Shown piece after piece: positions 60,186-64,000 of a stretch of DNA of 64,000 nucleotides. The notes beneath the pieces were generated by a model. It had not been told where the DNA came from and ran no database searches. It worked only from the letters and a program-made list of their open reading frames with translations. Source of the DNA: CG2-30-51-40 sp041753575 (GTDB lineage Bacteria; Desulfobacterota; DSM-4660; Desulfatiglandales; Desulfatiglandaceae). The DNA lies in contig JBGSUA010000115.1 in the NCBI GenBank assembly GCA_041753575.1, positions 1-64,000 of the forward strand, in the 5' to 3' direction. Numbering within the stretch: position 1 is the first letter of the stretch; each line of letters opens with the position of its first letter. A program made the translations under genes and the position numbers.

Positions 60186-60962
60186 TTAACGCCAACGTTT
60201 CTTTCTCTTCCAACGTTGAAATCCCTTTGCGGATTCCTCCGAACGAACCCCCATGTAGAACTCCTGTACATCCTTATCCTGCATTAGTTCGCTTGATTTT
60301 CCCTTCATAACGAATCTGCCGTTTTCAAGTATCAGTCCAACTTGAGAGATGCTGAGCGCCATGCGGGCGTTTTGCTCTACAAGAAGGATAGTTACTCCCT
60401 TTTTGGATATCTCAACTATGATCTTGAATATCTCCTTTACAAGAAGAGGAGAAAGGCCGAGGGACGGTTCATCCAGGAAAAGGAGCTTCGGCCCGTTCAT
60501 CAGAGCCCTTCCGATGGCGAGCATCTGTTGCTCTCCTCCGGACAGGGTTCCGGCCCATTGGGTTTCTCTCTGTTTAAGTATTGGGAAATATGTATATATT
60601 TTGTCAAAATCATTCTTGACCCCGGACCGGTCCCTGCGGATATATGCGCCCATGAGGAGATTTTCCTTTACCGTGAGCTCATTAAAGACTTCCCGCCCTT
60701 CGGGAACATAAGACAGGCCCATTCGGACTATCACTTCCGGGTCTTTGCCGTCTATCCTCTTGCCCATAAACTCTATGGTTCCCTTATCCGGCTGATCCTC
60801 CAGGAGTCCCATGACGGTCTTGAGTATTGTGGATTTTCCGGCCCCGTTATTGCCCAGCACGGCTGTGATGGTGTTTTCCTCCACAGAAAGGGAGACACCC
60901 CTTAAGGCATAGATGAGGCGGTAAAATGTCTCTATATTTTTAATGTCAAGCAGCGTCGCCAA
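60186..60962 (-). CDS. livF: Liv-type ABC transporter ATPase (LivF)
   Basis: 258 aa. Walker A GNNGAGKST, signature LSGGEQQMLAIGRALM, Walker B KLLFLDEPSLGL and the H-loop region VEQNARM, which marks LivF-type ATPases. It begins at TTG 60962, inside the end of livG, with GGAGAGGA upstream; a longer in-frame start at 60998 is possible. A basic tail (FQRWKRKKRWR) is extra. Confidence 0.9.
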   Translation of the reverse strand: MATLLDIKNIETFYRLIYALRGVSLSVEENTITAVLGNNGAGKSTILKTVMGLLEDQPDKGTIEFMGKRIDGKDPEVIVRMGLSYVPEGREVFNELTVKENLLMGAYIRRDRSGVKNDFDKIYTYFPILKQRETQWAGTLSGGEQQMLAIGRALMNGPKLLFLDEPSLGLSPLLVKEIFKIIVEISKKGVTILLVEQNARMALSISQVGLILENGRFVMKGKSSELMQDKDVQEFYMGVRSEESAKGFQRWKRKKRWR

Positions 60963-61743
60963 TGGTTTCGTCCTCTCCAAGGTAGGCTTTAAGCACATCA
61001 GGATGCCTTTGTACCTCCTCCGGAACTCCCTCGATAATGGGCCTGCCGAAGTTTATTGCAAGAACGCGATCGGAAATATCCATGACCATCTTCATATCGT
61101 GTTCTATAAGGAGTATCGTTATCCCAAGCTCATCCTGAATATCTTTTATCCAGAAAACCAGGTCCTGTTTCTCCTCTGAATTCATTCCCGCGGAAGGCTC
61201 ATCCAGCAAAAGAAGCTTTGGTTCAACTGCAAGAGCCCTTCCAAGCTCAACAAGTTTTTGGGTCCCGTAAGGCAGGCTCCCGACAAATTGATTGCGGGCC
61301 GATTGAAGATCAAGAAGATCAATGATCTTTTCCACGTGTTCACGGTGGCGTATCTCCTCTCTGGCGGCCTTTGAGCCCCTGCGATAAAAAGTGGCTCCGC
61401 TCAGGACCCCTGTCTTCATGTGGATGTGGCGTCCCAGCATAAGGTTTTCCATAGTGGTCATACGGGAGAAAAGCTCTATATTTTGAAAGGTCCTGGCAAT
61501 CCCCTTCGTGGCTATCCTGTGAGGTTTAAGTCCTGTGATGTCTTCTCCCTGAAAAAAGACTGTTCCGCTGCTAGGCTTATAAAGACCGCTTATGCAGTTG
61601 AAGATTGTTGTCTTGCCGGCGCCGTTCGGTCCAATAATGGAGAAGATAAAGCCTTTATTGACGGAAAAACTTACATGGTCCACCGCCATCAGGCCGCCGA
61701 AACTGATACAGAGATTCTCTACCGAAAAGAAGGCTTCGTTCAT
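60946..61743 (-). CDS. livG: Liv-type ABC transporter ATPase (LivG)
   Basis: 265 aa. Walker A GPNGAGKTT, Walker B KLLLLDEPSAGM and the LivG-specific LIEHDMKMVMDISDR. The LSGGQ-type signature is altered to GSLPYGTQKLVELGRALA, as is usual in LivG. It overlaps livF by 17 bases, so the two are translated together. It powers uptake with LivF across the LivHM pore. Confidence 0.93.
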   Translation of the reverse strand: MNEAFFSVENLCISFGGLMAVDHVSFSVNKGFIFSIIGPNGAGKTTIFNCISGLYKPSSGTVFFQGEDITGLKPHRIATKGIARTFQNIELFSRMTTMENLMLGRHIHMKTGVLSGATFYRRGSKAAREEIRHREHVEKIIDLLDLQSARNQFVGSLPYGTQKLVELGRALAVEPKLLLLDEPSAGMNSEEKQDLVFWIKDIQDELGITILLIEHDMKMVMDISDRVLAINFGRPIIEGVPEEVQRHPDVLKAYLGEDETIGDAA

Positions 61744-61769
61744 TGCAGATCTAAAAACCGCCTCTCATT

Positions 61770-62642
61770 TTATACTTTCCTTACGTAATGTTTTGCAAAA
61801 AGGCCGCTGGGCCTGAAACAGAGCACAAGGACAATTATTCCGAAGGCTACTATGGATTTGAACTCAAGTGACACATAGCCGCCGAAGAGGTTCTCTATTA
61901 TACCCAGCATATACCCTCCCAGGGCGGCACCCACCAGCGTAGTCATTCCGCCGAGGACAGCCGACGCGAATCCCTTGAGGAGCGGCTCAAGCATCAGATT
62001 AGGATCAAGTGTGGCGACCGGGGCAAGAAGCATGCCGGCGACTGCGCCGATAGTGGAACTCATGGCCCATGTCACAGACAAAATCCGGTTTACCCTTATG
62101 CCGTTGATCCGGGCCGCCATCGGGTTCTGCTGGGTGGCCTTCATGGCGATTCCAACCTTTGTGTATCTAAAGAATAGAAAAAGCAGAACCATTAAGACGA
62201 GGGTGACAAGGAGCGTGGCGAGATTAAGATAGCTTATTACGGCCGGTCCGATGTTGACCAGATCAAAATCCGACACTGGAAAGGAGAGGTCTCTTTGATC
62301 GGCTCCCCACTTCCAGCTTGCGACACCGTAGAGGATCATTTCAAAGCCCAGGGTTATCAGGATAAGGCTCAGGATGTTGGGGTCCTTTGCCCTCCTGAGG
62401 AATACGAACTCAAGAAATACTCCCAGGAAGGCGGCAAAAACCAGCGCCCCTGAGAAAGACACAAAAAAGGAGTGACCATAAGTGTCCAGGAGCATAAAGG
62501 CAACAAAGGTTGAAAGCATGGCCATCTCGCCTTGTCCGAAGTTGGGAACCTCGGAGGTCTTGTAGATGATAACCATGGCAAGGGCAATGAGGGCGTAAAG
62601 GCTTCCGAAGGCGATACCACTCAACAGCAATTGAAGAAACAT
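61770..62642 (-). CDS. livH: Liv-type ABC transporter permease (LivH)
   Basis: 290 aa, about eight membrane helices. It starts FLQLLLSGIAFGSLYALIALA, the usual LivH beginning. The EAA-like loop is around AMKATQQNPMAARINGIRVN. AAGGAG precedes the ATG. It lies 26 bp upstream of livG. Confidence 0.92.
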   Translation of the reverse strand: MFLQLLLSGIAFGSLYALIALAMVIIYKTSEVPNFGQGEMAMLSTFVAFMLLDTYGHSFFVSFSGALVFAAFLGVFLEFVFLRRAKDPNILSLILITLGFEMILYGVASWKWGADQRDLSFPVSDFDLVNIGPAVISYLNLATLLVTLVLMVLLFLFFRYTKVGIAMKATQQNPMAARINGIRVNRILSVTWAMSSTIGAVAGMLLAPVATLDPNLMLEPLLKGFASAVLGGMTTLVGAALGGYMLGIIENLFGGYVSLEFKSIVAFGIIVLVLCFRPSGLFAKHYVRKV

Positions 62643-62675
62643 AGCTCTAAAAGCTCCTTATGAAAAAGGCTGACA

Positions 62676-62701
62676 CCCCTGCCTGATTGCGCAGGCAGGG
62701 G
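62676..62701 (-). promoter_or_regulatory. Intercistronic hairpin between livM and livH
   Basis: Perfect 10-bp stem CCCCTGCCTG / CAGGCAGGGG with loop ATTGCG, in the 72-bp gap between livM and livH. No T-run follows in the minus direction. It may protect mRNA or tune the ratio of the two permeases. Confidence 0.55.
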
Positions 62702-62714
62702 CTTATATCGCTCC

Positions 62715-63764
62715 CTAGAACGGCCAGGTCTTCCAGTAGATTTTGGTCCTTATCCAGAAGCCGTAAAGGCCGAGCGGCTCAAAGATTACGAGAAGAACTA
62801 TTATGAGGCCGAAGATAATGCTCGATATGTTGGGAAGACCGGCTACGGTCATGAAGTTCTCCGAGAAGGATATTAGCATTCCCCCTATGAAAGGAAGCTC
62901 CTGGATCTTGTCCAGCTCCAGGAGAAGCCAGGTCATAACAATCCCGCCCATGACGGACCCGAATATGGATCCCAGACCACCTACTATAACGAAGGCCAGA
63001 AAATAGATCGAAAGAATAAAATTAAAGGTGCTGGGACTTATGAAGCCCAGCAGGAAGGCGAACAGTCCGCCTGCTATCCCTGTATAAAAGGCGCTTACAG
63101 CAAAGGCAAGCGTCTTGTAATAGACCAGGTTGACGCCCATTGTCTCGGCGGCTATATCGCTGTCTCTTATGGCTATAAAGGCCCTTCCCACGCGGGTTTT
63201 CATTAGATTGCGCGCCCCCAGCACCATCACAAATGCTATGGTTGCCGTGATAAAATATCGCCCCAGATCGGTCGTGACAGGGATTCCGAAAAAAGACAAG
63301 GCCGGAGCCTCAACGCCCATGCGTCCCCCGAACAACTCCCATCTTCCAATAACCTGAGTTATGGCCATTCCAAAGCCAAGCGTGGCTATTGCCAGATAGG
63401 GGCCTTCCAGCCTCAGCGCCGGAAGGCCAAGAATAAAACCGAAAAAGGCGGCAATAAGCGCTGCGGCAACCAGGGCTAAAAGGAACGGGAAGTGAAGAAG
63501 ATTCATGAGCATTACCGTTCCGTAAGCACCTATCGCAAAAAAACCCGCGTGTCCCAGGGAGATCTGGCCGGTGTATCCTACAAGAATGTTCAAGCCGATG
63601 GTTACTATGACGTTGATGGCCATGTAGTTGGCCATATAAACATAATAGGTGGGCGCAATAAACGGAAAGGTTGCCAGTGCGGCTATCAACATAAGGAACC
63701 AGAACCACAGGACCTTGCTGTCGAGAAGCTGAATGTCCTCGTAATAGTCCCTTTTCATATCCAT
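62715..63764 (-). CDS. livM: Liv-type ABC transporter permease (LivM)
   Basis: 349 aa, about ten membrane helices. Characteristic text is NILVGYTGQISLGHAGFFAIGAY, then ALRLEGPYLAIATLGFGMAI and FAFLLGFISPSTF. The EAA loop is near AIRDSDIAAETMGVNL. First complete gene of the Liv run on the minus strand; AAGGAG lies 11 bases before the ATG, and a second in-frame ATG is two codons later. Confidence 0.92.
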   Translation of the reverse strand: MDMKRDYYEDIQLLDSKVLWFWFLMLIAALATFPFIAPTYYVYMANYMAINVIVTIGLNILVGYTGQISLGHAGFFAIGAYGTVMLMNLLHFPFLLALVAAALIAAFFGFILGLPALRLEGPYLAIATLGFGMAITQVIGRWELFGGRMGVEAPALSFFGIPVTTDLGRYFITATIAFVMVLGARNLMKTRVGRAFIAIRDSDIAAETMGVNLVYYKTLAFAVSAFYTGIAGGLFAFLLGFISPSTFNFILSIYFLAFVIVGGLGSIFGSVMGGIVMTWLLLELDKIQELPFIGGMLISFSENFMTVAGLPNISSIIFGLIIVLLVIFEPLGLYGFWIRTKIYWKTWPF

Positions 63765-63794
63765 GTGGGCATCTTCTCCTTTTTTATCATATCA

Positions 63795-64000
63795 TTATGG
63801 GCGGCTACCGTTTTTATTTGCCCCGATTTTTTCAACAACCTTGCTGTAATATACTTCACTCTCCTCAAGAAAAGGCGACTTTCTGCCCATCATGTTAAGT
63901 TTGAGGATCTGATAGTTGATCCTTTTTACCATGCGGTATCGCTCTTTCTCATCGGGCATCTCCGAGAGCAGATCCTCCATCTGTCTGATCTCTTTTCTCA
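63795..64000 (-). CDS. Partial hypothetical protein (C-terminal end)
   Basis: The minus frame is open past the window edge (…RKEIRQMEDLLSEMPDEKER), so only the last 68 residues or so are seen. It is helical and charged, ending YYSKVVEKIGANKNGSRP. The internal ATG at 63980 is probably not the start. It lies 30 bp upstream of livM and is likely the gene before it in the operon. No family is recognised. Confidence 0.5.
   Translation of the reverse strand, partial: RKEIRQMEDLLSEMPDEKERYRMVKRINYQILKLNMMGRKSPFLEESEVYYSKVVEKIGANKNGSRP

Overview
This is ordinary chromosome from a Gram-negative, probably anaerobic bacterium of the Desulfobacterota (deltaproteobacterial) type. No 16S gene is present, so that placement is inference. 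It rests on the gene content: a membrane pyrophosphatase with a PPi-type phosphofructokinase, a NIL/ferredoxin protein, a stand-alone FMN glutamate synthase, a Liv-type transporter linked to an acyl-CoA synthetase, CarD, sigma-54 two-component regulation, outer-membrane barrels, the MEP isoprenoid pathway, and short dispersed intergenic repeats.

Layout. 1-5.4 kb: the end of a porin, a membrane spermidine-synthase-like protein with TPRs, and a DUF433/DUF5615 toxin-antitoxin pair. 5.6-18.9 kb: a plus-strand housekeeping run (serA, DUF1844, ispE, tRNA-Gln, prs, rplY, pth, hppA, carD, rluD, rho, rpmE, prfA, prmC). 18.9-25.8 kb: a metal-stress locus, with a ZraP/CpxP-like periplasmic protein divergent from a ZraSR-like two-component system, followed by a CopZ-like chaperone and a CopA ATPase. 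25.9-29.1 kb: a nucleotide-sugar dehydrogenase, two tiny genes and a flippase-like membrane protein. 29.1-33.7 kb (minus): lgt, arsC, two thioredoxin-fold envelope proteins, a rhodanese lacking its cysteine, and an unknown protein. 34-38.6 kb (minus): an FeS/cytochrome b module, a beta-barrel protein, and an ACP/FabF pair. 38.8-43.6 kb: a divergent KptA-like protein, then mtaB, mnmA, NIL-ferredoxin and an aminotransferase. 43.8-52 kb: PPi-type PFK, ispG, proS, rel, rpmB and mpl. 52-54.7 kb: a GAF-ANTAR antiterminator protein followed by a glutamate synthase. 54.8-64 kb (minus): a KaiC-like/XRE/cupin regulator, a tiny secreted peptide (plus strand), a lipoprotein, and a Liv transporter with an acyl-CoA synthetase.

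Two regulatory circuits can be read directly. (1) Between the GAF-ANTAR gene and the glutamate synthase there is a sigma-70 promoter, two hairpins with AxxGxx hexaloops (AATGGC and AAAGGC), and an intrinsic terminator whose 5' arm contains the whole second loop. This is the expected form of an ANTAR antitermination leader. (2) Between the zraP-like gene and the sensor kinase there are two outward-facing sigma-54-type promoters flanking two identical 17-bp palindromes, as expected for a shared enhancer bound by the NtrC-family regulator encoded next door.

Other points of interest: a regulator whose KaiC-like domain has lost its P-loop; a SerA with His where the catalytic Arg is expected; a KptA-like protein lacking catalytic motifs; genes under 60 codons; and at least two families of dispersed repeats.
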